Assembly (NCBI GenBank): GCA_037367355.1
Contig: CM074700.1
Location: 2,976,001 to 3,040,000 of the forward strand
Reading direction: 5' to 3'
Origin: Neoscytalidium dimidiatum
Taxonomy: Eukaryota > Ascomycota > Dothideomycetes > Botryosphaeriales > Botryosphaeriaceae
DNA length: 64,000 nucleotides
Part shown: piece after piece, positions 24,146 through 36,018 of the stretch
Layout of the letters: every line of letters begins with the position of its first letter
How positions within the stretch are numbered: the stretch's first letter is position 1
Position numbers and translations under genes: made by a program
The notes under the pieces: generated by a model
The model's database searches: none
What the model was told of the DNA's origin: nothing
What the model saw: the letters and a program-made list of their open reading frames with translations, nothing else

Positions 24146-25909
24146 ATGGGTAAGCCATTCCTGACCCCTGCCCCGTACCCCAATCCGCGGCGACGGCCGA
24201 CCCAACGCGCCGCCACCGCGACAATGCCTATGCACCAGCGCAGCGACGGCGTCACGACCGATCCACTACGCCGCCTGCGAACAATTGGCGCCAGCTGTCA
24301 CTCGTTCGCGTTGATGCCCATCTGATGACGTTGCCCTCAACACTTGGACACGCAAGCTAACATCCACCCTTCCCTCAGCAACCAACGGTGCTCCTATCCC
24401 CGCCGCTCCCACGCGCGCGTCGCCCGTTCCCTCTGCGACTTCCCCCACCGCCAACGGCAAGCCCTCGTCCCCCGCCGGTGGCGACGTCAAGTCCAGCAAC
24501 CTGATGGCCGACGGCAAGCAGGGCTCCTCGCCCCAGACCGTCTCCTCGAGGGACCCCAAGGCCGCCGCTCAGGCTGCTTCGGACATGCGCAATATTGTGA
24601 GGAGGAAGCTGACAGGCTATGTTGGTTTCGCCAACCTGCCCAACCAGTGGCACCGCAAGAGTGTCCGCAAGGGTTTCAACTTCAACGTCATGGTCGTCGG
24701 TGCGTTTACCCTGACATTTGTGGCATTGGCACATGGCAGCTGACATGATGCAGGCGAGTCCGGACTCGGAAAGTCGACTCTTGTCAATACGCTCTTTAAC
24801 ACTTCCCTCTACCCGCCCAAGGAGCGCAAGCCCCCGTCGCTCGATATCATTCCCAAGACCGTCGCCATCCAGTCCATCAGCGCCGACATCGAGGAGAACG
24901 GTGTCAGGCTCCGCCTGACTGTTGTTGATACCCCCGGTTTTGGTGATTTTGTCAACAACGACGACTCCTGGCGCCCGATCGTCGAGAATATCGAGCAGCG
25001 TTTCGACGCTTATCTCGACGCGGAGAACAAGGTCAACCGTATGAACATTGTTGACAACCGCATCCATGCCTGCGTCTATTTCATCCAGCCCACTGGCCAC
25101 TCTTTGAAACCCCTCGATGTCGAGGTTATGCGCAGGCTCCACACCAAGGTCAACCTGATTCCCGTTATTGCGAAGTCGGACACTTTGACCGATGATGAAA
25201 TTACGGCTTTCAAGCAGAGGGTAAGGATTTCCCGGCGGTCAATGAGAGGTTGAATTCTGACAGATTGCGATAGATTCTCGCGGATATCGCGCACCACGGT
25301 ATCCAAATTTTCGAGGGTCCACGCTACGAGATGGATGACGAAGAGACGATCGCCGAAAACCAGGAAATTATGTCCAAGGTTCCCTTCGCCGTCGTCGGTG
25401 CCAACACCGACGTGAGTACTTCGGATGGTCGCAAGGTCCGCGGCCGTCGCTACCCCTGGGGTGTTATCGAGGTCGACAACGAGGAGCACTGCGATTTCGT
25501 CAAGCTCCGCCAGATGCTCATTCGCACCCACATGGAGGAGCTCAAGGAGCACACCAACAACACTCTGTACGAGAACTACCGCTCGGACAAGCTCATCTCG
25601 ATGGGTGTCTCGCAGGACCCCAGCGTCTTCAAGGAGGTCAACCCTGCCGTCAAGCAGGAGGAGGAGCGCACGCTGCACGAGCAGAAGCTCCAGAAGATGG
25701 AGCAGGAGATGAAGATGGTGTTCCAGCAGAAGGTCGCAGAGAAGGAAAGCAAGCTGCGACAGAGCGAAGAGGAGCTGTACGCCCGGCACAGGGAGATGAA
25801 GGAACAGCTCGAGAAGCAGCGGCAAGACCTCGAGGAGAAGAAGGCGCGAATCGAGAGTGGCAGGCCGCTCGAAGAAAAGGGCAAGAGAAAGGGTTTCTCG
25901 CTGCGTTAA
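24146..25909 (+). CDS. Septin, Cdc3/AspB type
   Basis: GTP-binding filament protein of septa and the cell cortex. Four exons (24146-24149, 24379-24699, 24754-25220, 25274-25909) with introns of 229, 54 and 53 bp give 475 residues. The G1 P-loop GESGLGKST (residues 109-117) is split by intron 2, G3 is DTPGFGD (about 167) and G4 is AKSD (about 248). The polybasic [20 protein letters not shown] before the G domain is typical of the Cdc3 group. A C-terminal coiled coil (about 400-470) ends with a basic [10 protein letters not shown] tail. Exon 1 supplies only ATG plus G; the spliced start reads MATNGAPIP. The 229-bp first intron may also carry regulatory sequence. Confidence 0.94.
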
Positions 25910-27007
25910 GCCTCCGGGCGACAGCGCACGGGACGTTCTCGCTCGCCTTTGGCTCCGAGATGATTTGCCTCACACTCACCACCCACTGGACAAAAAGCCT
26001 CTCCTTATCTCACTATCATATTCTACGAACGCTCATTAAACCCGTCTTCCGTCTTCCGACACTCTGGGGCAACCGTAGGGACCACTTAATTCAACGACTG
26101 GCGATGCGAGTTGGGGTTTCGAGCGCGTCGGGGGTTTCTGCTAGGACTGGTTCAATTATTTCTGTTCTCATGCTTGCGGTCCCCTTTTTCTCTTTTCTTT
26201 TTTTTTCCTTTTGCGTCTGCTTGATTGATACCTCCAGCATTGCAATCTCCTTGACGTCGACAGCTATTCACATAAGTAGATCGCATTGTGGAGGGCAGTA
26301 GGTGGCAGGGACTACAGATTGCTTCTTCCCATGTATTCTACTACACCGACACGTCCAGTACTCAATTTAATCTCCTTATCATAACATCTTAGCTCATATT
26401 GGTAGCAATGAAGGATTGAAGCTTAAAACCGCCGGCGGGGCGACCCGCGAAGCAAGCCATCTATCGCTTGGCCGCGCGCCCAGAGGATGGTACCACCGGT
26501 GCTATCTTTGGCGCAGAGCACGTGATGAAAGTGGGACGGAGCTGGCAGCTGAAAGCTGAGCTAAGGTACGGCGCTTTCGTCACCGGCGCCGCGCTGCCCT
26601 GCTCTCGGCCTGGGCCCTCTGCTTGTTCACGTCAGAGATCACCATAAAACCTCACCGCGACCTCTCCGCTGCAGACCCTCGTTGCGATCCCCTTCTCAGA
26701 GCGCGAGATCCGTGCGGTGAGTAGCAATGTCTCTGCCCCCAGTTCCTGAAGCTCTACCGGCGCTGTGCAGCTGCTGCCTCTGCGCTGCGCCAGCCCAGCC
26801 ACCTTTCCGCCAGGTGTTCTCTGTGCGTCTGCGCGTGTGCCAGGCGGCCGCCAGCCGAAGTTCACTATCGCGCCTTCCCCTCATACTACCGCCTTTCTCC
26901 CGCACAACACCAATCCTCGCTCGTCCGCCCTGATCGCGCTTCTTCAAACGCTGACCCGCGGCAGAACTTGTCCAGCTTCCTCACGCGACACCCTTCCCTC
27001 CGCAGTT
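25910..27007. other. Intergenic: septin 3' flank and Pom33-like promoter
   Basis: 1.1 kb, no gene seen. A T-rich patch lies at 26189-26210. The section 26,620-27,007 is C-rich and leads directly into the next ATG. Confidence 0.6.
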
Positions 27008-27914
27008 ATGGCCCCTCCACCCCCCGCTGGCGCTCCTCTTCAGCAGAGGCTCCTGCAGCTCGCGCAGACGCTGCAGTTCGCCTGGTTCGGCGGTCACTTG
27101 ACGCTGCTTTTCAGCACGCTTCGCTACAGCCTGTCGTGGTTGACCTTCAACTACTACTCCCGCATGGCCCGCTTCTCCTACCGCCTGGCTTTCTTCGCTG
27201 CCGCCGTCACCTACGGCATTGTAGTCTACAAGGCATACCGTGCGCGCGTCAGGGCCGGCAAGCAAGGCGGTGCTCTCAGCATGATCGCCGATGAGAATGT
27301 CCAGTACCTGAGTACGTTCAAGCTCCATCCCCGCTAGGAAGTGGTTATTGCCTCTGATCCTAACCAAGCTCTACCCCGCAGTAATGGCCCTTATCTGGCT
27401 GGGCAATGCGCTCCAGATTCCCCTTGCCCTCGCTCCGTTCGCGGTCTACTCCATCTTCCATGTGCTTACGTACACTCGCACCAACCTGCTGCCTGTTCTT
27501 CAGCCGCAACCTCCCGCCCCCGAGGGCGCTAAGCCTAACCAGTCTGCCATCTCGAGCAGCATCGGACGCTTCGTCAAGGAGTACTATGACACGAGCATGA
27601 CCCTGGTCGCAGTTCTGGAGATCGCGTTGTGGTTCCGCGTCCTCGGCTCCGCTCTGATCTTCCAGCGCGGCTCCTGGGTCCTTCTGACCTTTTACACCGC
27701 CTTCTTCCGCGCTCGCGTCTCCCAGAGCACATTCGTTCAATCTGCCATTCAGCAGCTCACCGCTCGTGCCGACGCTCTCGTTCAGCAACAGAGCACCCCG
27801 CCTCAGGCCCGTCAGATCTGGGAGACTGCCAAGGGCATTGCCAAGCAGGCCTTTGATGCTACCGACCTGAACAAGTACGCCGGTGGTGCTGCCGGTCCTA
27901 AAAAGGCTCAGTAA
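27008..27914 (+). CDS. Pom33/Tts1/TMEM33-family ER and nuclear-envelope protein
   Basis: Multi-pass membrane protein that shapes ER tubules and helps place nuclear pores in yeasts. Two exons (27008-27311, 27382-27914) with a 70-bp intron give 278 residues. Several hydrophobic spans are seen (LAFFAAAVTYGIVVYKAYR; a span from ALIWLGNALQI; then FRVLGSALIF and WVLLTFYTAFFRARV). The family-typical SFVQ-like C-terminal segment appears as QSTFVQSAIQQL. I start at 27008 (MAPPPPAGAP) because the in-frame methionine at 26765 lies in leader-like sequence with no family similarity. The C terminus ends GPKKAQ. Confidence 0.88.
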
Positions 27915-30900
27915 GCGCTTTCCGAAGCATCCCGCCACATCAAATATGTGGTTGCTTGGATACCAAGGTCCTCTCAAGTTGCGTGAACGCACGACACGAT
28001 TAGTCCAATACCTGAAGAGAACGGAGGGATATAGAAGAAACGCTTTCGAGCGAACGGTACGGGTCTCGAAGGCTCGAGAATGTCCTCTTGAACCATCCTA
28101 CGTACGCGTGAGGATGAAGATACCATTGAAATGAGGTTAAGGAAAAACGGGAAATAGCCTAGGGCAAGCACAAGGCAACACAATATAGTAGGCAATCGGC
28201 CGAGAATGTCCATGGGTCGTTGGAAACAGAGAACTTATCTCACACCTTTTCCCGTGCATCTTCTCCTGTACAGATTTTCAGTGGTAGTCTTTGGGTCGGT
28301 GGTTCCGTGGTGTTGGTTTCGGTTTCCCTATTCCCCTTTTGTTTCCTACCTACTCCAGAGTATTATCAGCCTTTCCCCCGATATTCCCATCAACACCAAC
28401 TCTCCCAGTTACCTCTCAAAAACTATGCCCTTTTTCTAAGTGTTTCGGTGCCCTCATGATTCAAAAGAATGATTTTGGCGTTTTGCGTCCTGCATTCTCG
28501 AATAGTGATGTGTATGATTTTCGGATTACTCGCTGTTGAGTGTACAGTTTTTCCGACTCGCCTCTCTCGAGGCAGCGTCGATTATCAATGACGGAAACTT
28601 TCGGAGGCATCCAACCAGCCATATTACTCGCATTCTTAAGGAGCAAAAGTTACCCTTCTCGTGTCTCCGGTGCGTGATTGACATTGTGAGCCGCATGATT
28701 GCGCGGTTTTTTGCTTTTTTTCGGGAATCCCCCTTTCCGCGGCCCTGGTGCGTTTGAGATTGATTGAAAGAGATAACAATGGTGATGGTAGTGGTGTGCA
28801 ACTTTATTACTCGCCGACGGGCGGTCAATGGCGGATGCGCGATCTAGAGTGATTGACTGAGTCGGGGGTGCCGGTACAGGCACTATATACCATATTATCC
28901 CATGGTTCGTGCGGAATGGACCGATGTTTTGGTGTAAGACGCGTGTGTACTATGTATAGTGAGAGAGAGAGCTCTTGTGAGGATGTCGCTGATTCATTCG
29001 TTCCTGAGCTCGGTCTAATCCGGAGAAACTCTTCATTCGGCGGGGAAAAAAAAAAAAAATAGAACGGGGACTGAGAAGAGTAGAAGGACGGAATAGGGAG
29101 GTGGAGACGGAGTTGTCAAGGCGGACATTCCTGTGGCTGAGGGACTGGGGTTTGCGTAAGGCCGGCAGCATTATTGAGGGGACAAACTCATGCTTGCGAA
29201 TTTAATGCGCTCGTCGGCCGGAAGTTCTACGCTTCCGAATTAGATTATCATGGTACCTTATGTCCCTTGTAAGGTTGGGACTCTTCCCAGATGCGTCGTG
29301 GCCTGAGGGAATCTCTAATTCGTCATGGCACGGTCAATGGACGACGCGGGTACTGCGCGGTGACAGGTATCTTAGCATTGAGCTGAGCGTGGTAGTCGGT
29401 GGTAAGACGAAGGATCGTACGAGAATCAAGACTGTTCGCAGATGAAATGTTGCATAGTGCCCAAGGCCACAAGCTGTGCCTAGTCGATTGTGTCCGAAGC
29501 AGTCACTGACGATTGCTTTACCTCCAGGCGCCACTCTGCTTCCTACTATATCAATGTCCGCCTAAGCACTGCTTATATCAGCCAAGCCATATAATTGTTT
29601 ACTAGACTCCTTCCTCTGTGACGAAAACTATAGGCTGAGCGCCACAGGATGATCAATTTACCATATCCGTCTATATCAAAGAACTTTGTAAGAGGGGCGA
29701 GCCAGCCTCGAGTTTATCAATCAGCTATAGACGATTCAGGCTCCCAGCCTCACAGCAGTCCTGAATACCGGCGGCTTCCGAAAGGCTGGTCCGATTTTCG
29801 CAGCGGTGATGGATCAGAGGAGGCGGGGACGAGCAGATAGCGCAACGAGCAGTGAAGTCTCAAACACTAGGTCCCAAACAACGAAACCAACCAAAAAAAC
29901 GGATGAAAAGTGCGGGGTTGGTTCGGAGCGGGGCTGGAGGGCCAAAAAAAATAATTAAAGCCAGGACGAAGGGCGGAGCGTCCCAGCGCCTCACGATCCT
30001 CTAGCTAGTATGTGGTTACCGGTTTCCTGCTCGTAGTACGTCGCGGGTTTGCCCCGGTTGCGGTGGCTGTGCGTGGCTGCGAGCTACCAGCCGAGAAACG
30101 CCGACGTGCCAGCGCGTCGATTGCACAGGGAAGAGAGGGCTGTTTGGGCTGAATTGTTTGCTCCCAGCTTTTTCTTTTTGCTCATCAAGCAATTAAATGG
30201 GCAGGCCGTAAAGGCGTGACGCGCCAGGGCCCGATATTAGGCTTTCGCTATAGACTATAGTTTGTAGCTTAGCGGAGCACGTTGCCAGGGATCTTTTTTT
30301 TTCTTGCTCGTGTCCCTCGCGATACCCCCCCGCCAGGTCAATTGGGCTTCCTGTTTCTTTTCACCGGCAGTCGCCATTGTCGCGAAGGCTTTCCGGGTTC
30401 AGCAGGTCTCTCATGCAGTCTTGTCTTTCCAACCAGGTTTTTTTTGGGGTGGCGATGCACCCAGGCACGCGTCGTGACGTTCTGTCTCCCTGCACTGGGA
30501 GTGTCGACACCCATGGTTACACTAACAACGCTATGTGCTGTTTTTTTCTGTGGTAGCTACGTAGCTTCGCGGGGAGATGACATCACGGTTACCAGCCGAT
30601 GGCCCGAAGCATGGCCAGCTCCGCTGCCGTGCCACCGGACGCGCTGCGTTCCTGGCGCCGAGAGGAGACGGAGCTCGTGTGTGCGCGGTGTGCCCGGGGC
30701 CTCCCCTGCAACGCGCAGCGTCGACATCACGTACAGGTACGAAAAATGCAAGTCGAACGGCGCGCCAACCAGCGCACCCGCATCGTATCGCCCCCGTATT
30801 CGTCCCGCAGATCCCATCTATCTCTGCAGCGCCGCTTCCGCCGCTTCTGCGCTCAGGGCGCTCAGTCCCGCCCCTTCGTCCCATCGGTCCTCTCCGCAAA

Positions 30901-33826
30901 CAAGAGGGCCTTGGTGGGATCGTGATCTTTCCTGGCGTTTCATCCTGTCTCAGTCTCTCACATTGAGACCGACGTTTGCTTTTCCCGGCCAGAGGTCAGG
31001 TGTCAGGCCACCCATGGGGAAGTCCGCTATTTTTTCTGCGGGTGGTGGGAAAAAAATGTCTCTCGTATCTTTCCTTCCCTCTTTTCTGCGCTACTTGAAT
31101 CCGACCTGCACTACTGCTAGTGGCTTGGTCGGTTCACAGGTCGCGAATGTTTCGTGTCACAGACGTCTCAGCCCTACCGCTTGGCTTTTCCGCAAGTCCC
31201 TCCTCGTATTCAACCGCGCGTGAACAGTGAGAGTGCAAAAGGAAAGAGATCCCGCCGCTCTGGTGTGATGATGTTCGTGAGGCGGTGTTGACTCTCCGCT
31301 AGCCCTACGTACCGCTGTGCTTTTCTGTCGATCGCGTGCCGGAGGTGGTGCCGCCAGTGCCGTTCGTTACGGTGATAGGCAAGAAGAGCGAGGCAAAGGG
31401 TCTTGCTTGGGGAGTCGGCGACTCGGATTTACAGAGAAAAGGCTCTAAGAGAAACGAGAAGTGGGTAATTGTCTTTTTTGGGGGCGAGCGCTTGTCGGGC
31501 GATCGGTTGGTGTGCTTGTGGCAGTGCAAGGCGAGCAAAGCAGCCCTGCTCGGAGCGGCGTCACCGGCGTCCGCTGAGGTCACCGCAGCCATGCACGGCG
31601 TGCCCGGGACGACCGCCCGGCAAGTCGGACGGAAGAAAGCGGTCGGGCGTGGTTTCCATGAGCGAATGTTTGATTTCACTGTCACGCACAGCTGGCTATT
31701 GGTCGCCTGGTCTTTAATACCCTTTTGTGCATGCATCTGGGCCCTTATGCAAGACATACAAGACATGCATCGACAGGTGCAATGTCGGCTCGCCGGTAGG
31801 ACTCGGGTGGAGGCGGGAAGGACGGTACTCACCGCTAGGATATTAAAGATGTGCCGTCTGGAGCCGAGCTGTGGTCCGTCTGGCTCAATAGGGGTGGGGA
31901 TGAGGATGGGGATGCGCAGGTGCTGCGGAAAGACGTGGCCGGCATGGTGGATGAGCGGCGATGCAGAGGATGCAACGACGACAGTGCTTCGGGGTGGCCA
32001 ACCAAATCAGAACTAGCGAACCACTCCAAGAATAGCGGAAGTGATGCGGGTGGTCAGTGGGAATATCGATTGCCGTCTATCGATACGTTTTGGAAAAGGC
32101 GAAAAGGTTGTTTTGATATTGTAAGGGGCGGCAACGGCTGGTACATGATCGTAGGCCGGCCCGGTGTGGGAGATGTCGACGGTCAGGGACTGCCTAGTGA
32201 CTCGGCTGCTCACCCGAAGATGAGACGAGATAGCTTGGAGCATCGATCAGGACGGTGCTACATCTCTTAGGGGACTGATGGGCGGGCGGTGGAGCGAGCT
32301 GCTGCGCATCTGCATGCCGCTTGCAGATTCTAGATTGTCGCTTGAAGCTTCCACTGTAGCAGTGCACAACGGAGCTCGGGGCGAAGGCGGTAGAAGAGCT
32401 CGCGGATCTTTCCCGTGCTCCATTTCAAACGCGCGCGGTGTTTGCGCGTCTACGGAGTACGTGTACGTTCTTTCCCATTCCGCCAGAAATGTGGTGGAAT
32501 CGCGCACCGACGGGCCAGCATGAGGCGCACTGCGCGCCGGCAGCAACGGACTTTGCCTGAGCCGGAGCCGAGGACGAAAGCCGCTTGCGCAGCAGGCATC
32601 AGAAAGGCGGAACTGACGAGAATCCTCAGGAGCCAAGCAGGCGCAAGCGGCTTCTCCACTGGCGCCCGTGCTTCAATGGAGTAGGCCCGGTCCGAGGGGA
32701 GGCTGAGCGCTGCTGTGAGGGGGTGCCTCAGGCAAGCTCAATCTCAATCTATTTGGCGAGTAGCAGCAGATTCAGGCTTAGCCTACGACAACAGCAGACG
32801 GAGCGGTGTGAAAACTGCCGCCAGGGGGGCGTTTTCCATGGCTGCTGAAAGTGCTGCGTGCTGACCGCGCTGGAAGAGGTGGAATTTGGGAATTGGAGAA
32901 TTGGCACTGTGGGTTGTGACGGTCCCGCGCAAAGAGATTGGGCTCGAGGGTTTTCATGCAGCGGCTGGCGGCTGTGGGTTGGCGGCTGGCGGCTGGCTGC
33001 GGTCGGTGAGCGGCACTGATATTAGGGCTGGTCGGCGCTGAAACAGGCCGCTGCTTCGGTGGAAAGCATCACAGGCACGCATGGGAGGTGAGCTGAGCAG
33101 ACGGGGCGAGGTGGTCGAGATGTCGAGCCGGAAGCAAACAGAGATGCAGCAGCTGCAGCAACCGCAGTGAGCTCGTGTACGCGGGAGCAGATCCCCTTCG
33201 GGCGGCAGCACGGCAAGCATTACAGCGGGCTGCATGCTGCACGCCGCAGGAGGAGGCTGAACAAGCGATCGAGTCAGGCCACGGGTGTGCGGCGGATCGG
33301 GCGGCGGGCAGCGGGCTGGTTGGGGGAATAGAGGCTGCGAGGGCGGTACGGCTCACGGCGGTGCAGCCATCAGCGGCTTTTTTTTTTTTCGCGCGTGTGC
33401 CTGGCGCATCGAACGTTCGCAGGTAGGCGCAAGTGGAGCAGCGCATCCATGTTCTGTTTCGCAGGCCGTCCTTGGCCGCTTGGCGCGCCGGAGCTGTCGC
33501 GATGATGCTGGCTCGGATCATGTTGTCACGTCAGCCCAAGCTCCGCGAACGGCTAGGCAGGAGGTCGCAAGAGCCACGAAAGGGTCCCGCGCAAACGGGG
33601 TCGCGGCGGTCCTAGGGGCTGCTCCAGTGCGCGAGAGTTGCGCGCTGACCTGCTTCTATATAACACCCGCGGCCTTCCCAGCCCTCACACGACCCCATGA
33701 AGGCTCTGTCTTGCCGGAGAGCGTCTGCACGCAGCAAATCGTCCTGACGCAGACCCCAGCAGCAGCACCAGCAGCAGCATCAGCACGAGCAGTAGCAGAA
33801 GCACCAGAACGCAGCCTGCCCCCCCA
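27915..33826. other. 5.9-kb gene-poor stretch upstream of the cyclin gene
   Basis: No frame in this stretch has domain similarity or fungal codon bias. The longest open frames (30282-31223 and 31336-32016, both +) look like chance. Visible features are homopolymer runs (A14 at 29046-29059, T12 at 33378-33389), direct GGCGGCTG repeats near 32965-33000, and CAG-type triplets at 33762-33800 in the cyclin leader. Likely content is the 3' end of the Pom33-like gene plus a very long promoter or leader; an unannotated non-coding transcript is possible. Confidence 0.55.
33657..33663 (+). promoter_or_regulatory. Putative TATA box of the cyclin gene
   Basis: TATATAA, 164 bp upstream of the cyclin ATG, in an otherwise GC-rich stretch. 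Position and isolation make a core-promoter role plausible. Confidence 0.5.
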
Positions 33827-34819
33827 ATGGAGAGCCCGCCTATGTCCGTCGGCAGCCGTCGCGGCTCTGTCGATTCCGTCGATTTCGACGACTACCTGGC
33901 AAACTATGTGCCGCTGTCCAACCTGCCGACCCCTCCGCCTGCCCAACATGGCGCGTCCTGGAATGCTTCTCCAAACAGCCCGCCTGGTCGCCTGGCGGAT
34001 GAGAACGACTTGCGGGGTGAGTGCTGCTGCAGCTAGCTTGGCGCCATCGGGGCCCCTACTGACGTGAACAACCTTTCAGGCCCGGCATCGCACCTCGCCA
34101 AGCTGATCCCCTCCAACGCCTGCAGCCGCCGCCCCTCGGTCAGCTCCATCCAGGACTACCTCGAGCGCGCCAATCTGCCCCTTGAGGTCATCGGCCTGGC
34201 TGCATGCATCCTCGACGCCTTGAGCATGCGCTTCGCCAAAAGATGGCGGAACGCCCTAACCCTCAACGAGTCTACGCCTGCCGCCTCACCGCTCCTCGAG
34301 TCCGCCCAAGCGCCCGTCTCTCCCCCCGCGTCTCCCGCTCTCATGACCTCTGCTCCAGTCCTGGGCGGCGCCATCAAGAGTTGCGCCGAGCCAGAGCTGC
34401 TGGTGCTCGCTGCCCTCGCCCTAGCTACCGCTTACTTGGACGACCACCAGGTGTCGCTGCAGCATTGGGCTCAGCGCATCTCGTGCGGCGTCTTTTCTGC
34501 CCGTCAGCTCTCTGCCACCCAGCGTTGCGTGCTAATTGATCTGGACTATGACCTGCACTCGTTCACTGCCGAATTCATTCGCGACGCCATTGAGGACATG
34601 CACCGCGCAAGCCTCCGGAACCGCCAGAAGGCCGCCGCCGCCGCCGCCGCTGCTGCCACGGCCGCCGTGGTGAAGGCCGTGGCCGACGAGCCGTGTGCGG
34701 CCAGCGAGAAGGCCAGGCCCGCACCGTTGTCGCTGCAAGGCGCCGCGACGTGGTTCAACGGCATCGCGACGCCGGAGCCAAGCCCGAGCGTAATGGCTCT
34801 CGATCATGCATGGGATTGA
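33827..34819 (+). CDS. PCL-like cyclin (Pho85-type partner)
   Basis: Likely regulatory partner of a Pho85/PhoA-type cyclin-dependent kinase. Two exons (33827-34016, 34080-34819) and a 63-bp intron (GTGAGT..TCAG) give 309 residues. The cyclin box is recognised from residue 85 on (LPLEVIGLAACILDAL) through LVLAALALATAYLDDHQVS, the WAQ segment and RCVLIDLDYDLH. A Pro/Ser/Ala-rich insert splits the first and second helices, and an alanine run of nine (encoded at about 34630-34660) follows the box. The N-terminal 60 residues are Ser/Pro-rich with several SP sites. It could be a PCL1/2-like or a PCL6/7-like member; I cannot separate these by eye. Confidence 0.72.
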
Positions 34820-36018
34820 GAGAGATCCCCTTTCTCATTTTTCACACTTTATTTGGAAGCGGGCGTTTGGAACCAGTTACTGCTCAGAGATACCCCTTTT
34901 GTAGCTGTGCGCTTTGGCGCTCAGCAGTTGATCATGTCATCGCAGGAATGGGACAATGGTGGAATGGGAGGAAAAGCAACTTATGGTTCTGTAATGTTTG
35001 ACGGCCATCTCAGCGCAGGAGAGATCAGGTCGATAAATGCAACGGCGGTTACGGATTGGCTCGGGCGCATCTTGGCGGCGAGCGAGCAACAGCGAACGAC
35101 GACAGCCTCGTCGAAGCCTAATCGAAACCTATCTAATTCAATAGTCATAATTCCTCTGCCATTACATCGTCATTTTTTCAACTCAGCGTGCTTGCCTCGT
35201 CGTCTCTTGATACACTCTCACCCTCCGATGGGTTGCAGCCGGCACGAGTCGGTGTGCTCGTGTTGGGGGCGTCGCCTCCTAGATACGAGCTCATCCTGGT
35301 CTTGTTTCGACAGCACGCGGAAAGGTCTTCAAGGAAGCACACACTGCAGGTAATCGTGATGGCATTGAGAAACCCGCAGTGCCGTAAGTACATGAAGCAG
35401 GCGCAAGCTGGGGTGCATAAGCTAATTAAGTATGCGGAGAAGCAGAAAGAAGGTTTTACAGTTCCCAGCGCCCAATCCACGTGTACAGCGCGCAGCTCCG
35501 CCCGATCATCGATCTCGCCGCCGCCAACCTGGCCAAAAAGTGGGCGCTTGGGAGCGTCAGTTGGCAGACGATGGGGCGAGAGCCACGGGTGTCGTGATAC
35601 TTCCTGAAGTGAACGGCACCGGTGAGTACGAGGCTCGGAAGAGGCGGCGAGATAAAGAGGCTCTCGCCGCGACCATTTCAGCGGCGATAAGTGGCTGGCG
35701 ATAGGCGTATGGCACTGTCGTCGCCTTGGCTGCGGCCAGCATGGTTGAGCGTGCCGGCGGGAACGAAGGCACCACGCACAGCTTCCCCGCAAGCACGGGC
35801 TGGAATCTGGCCCGCGCTCCGGAGCTCCCCCCCCGGCCTCTGCCTCTCTCATCAGTCCACCGCGCTGCATCAGCCCAGAGCGCGCTGTCAACCTGCTCGC
35901 GTCCCACCGCGCCTCCCGGCGCCTGCTCCTACATAAGCCCCGCTGCCGCCACTTCCTCGATTTGATTGCCCTCCCCCTCTTCCGATTTTACTTTCACAAC
36001 ATCAATTGAACAGCCACC
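34820..36018. other. Intergenic: cyclin 3' flank and glycogen phosphorylase promoter
   Basis: 1.2 kb with no supported gene. The sequence just upstream of 36019 is C-rich on the + strand and contains a weak tacataa motif near 35930. Confidence 0.6.

Noticed and set aside
30282..31223. 313-codon open frame on the + strand in the 5.9-kb gap
   Set aside because: Composition is Ser/Arg/Pro-rich without domains, codon use is unlike the neighbours, and no orderly splice structure extends it.
31336..32016. 226-codon open frame on the + strand
   Set aside because: No recognisable motif and a mixture of low-complexity segments; most likely chance in GC-rich DNA.
33285..34067. 260-codon + frame overlapping the cyclin start
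   Set aside because: It runs through the cyclin leader and first exon in another frame; the cyclin frame has a proper intron and domain.
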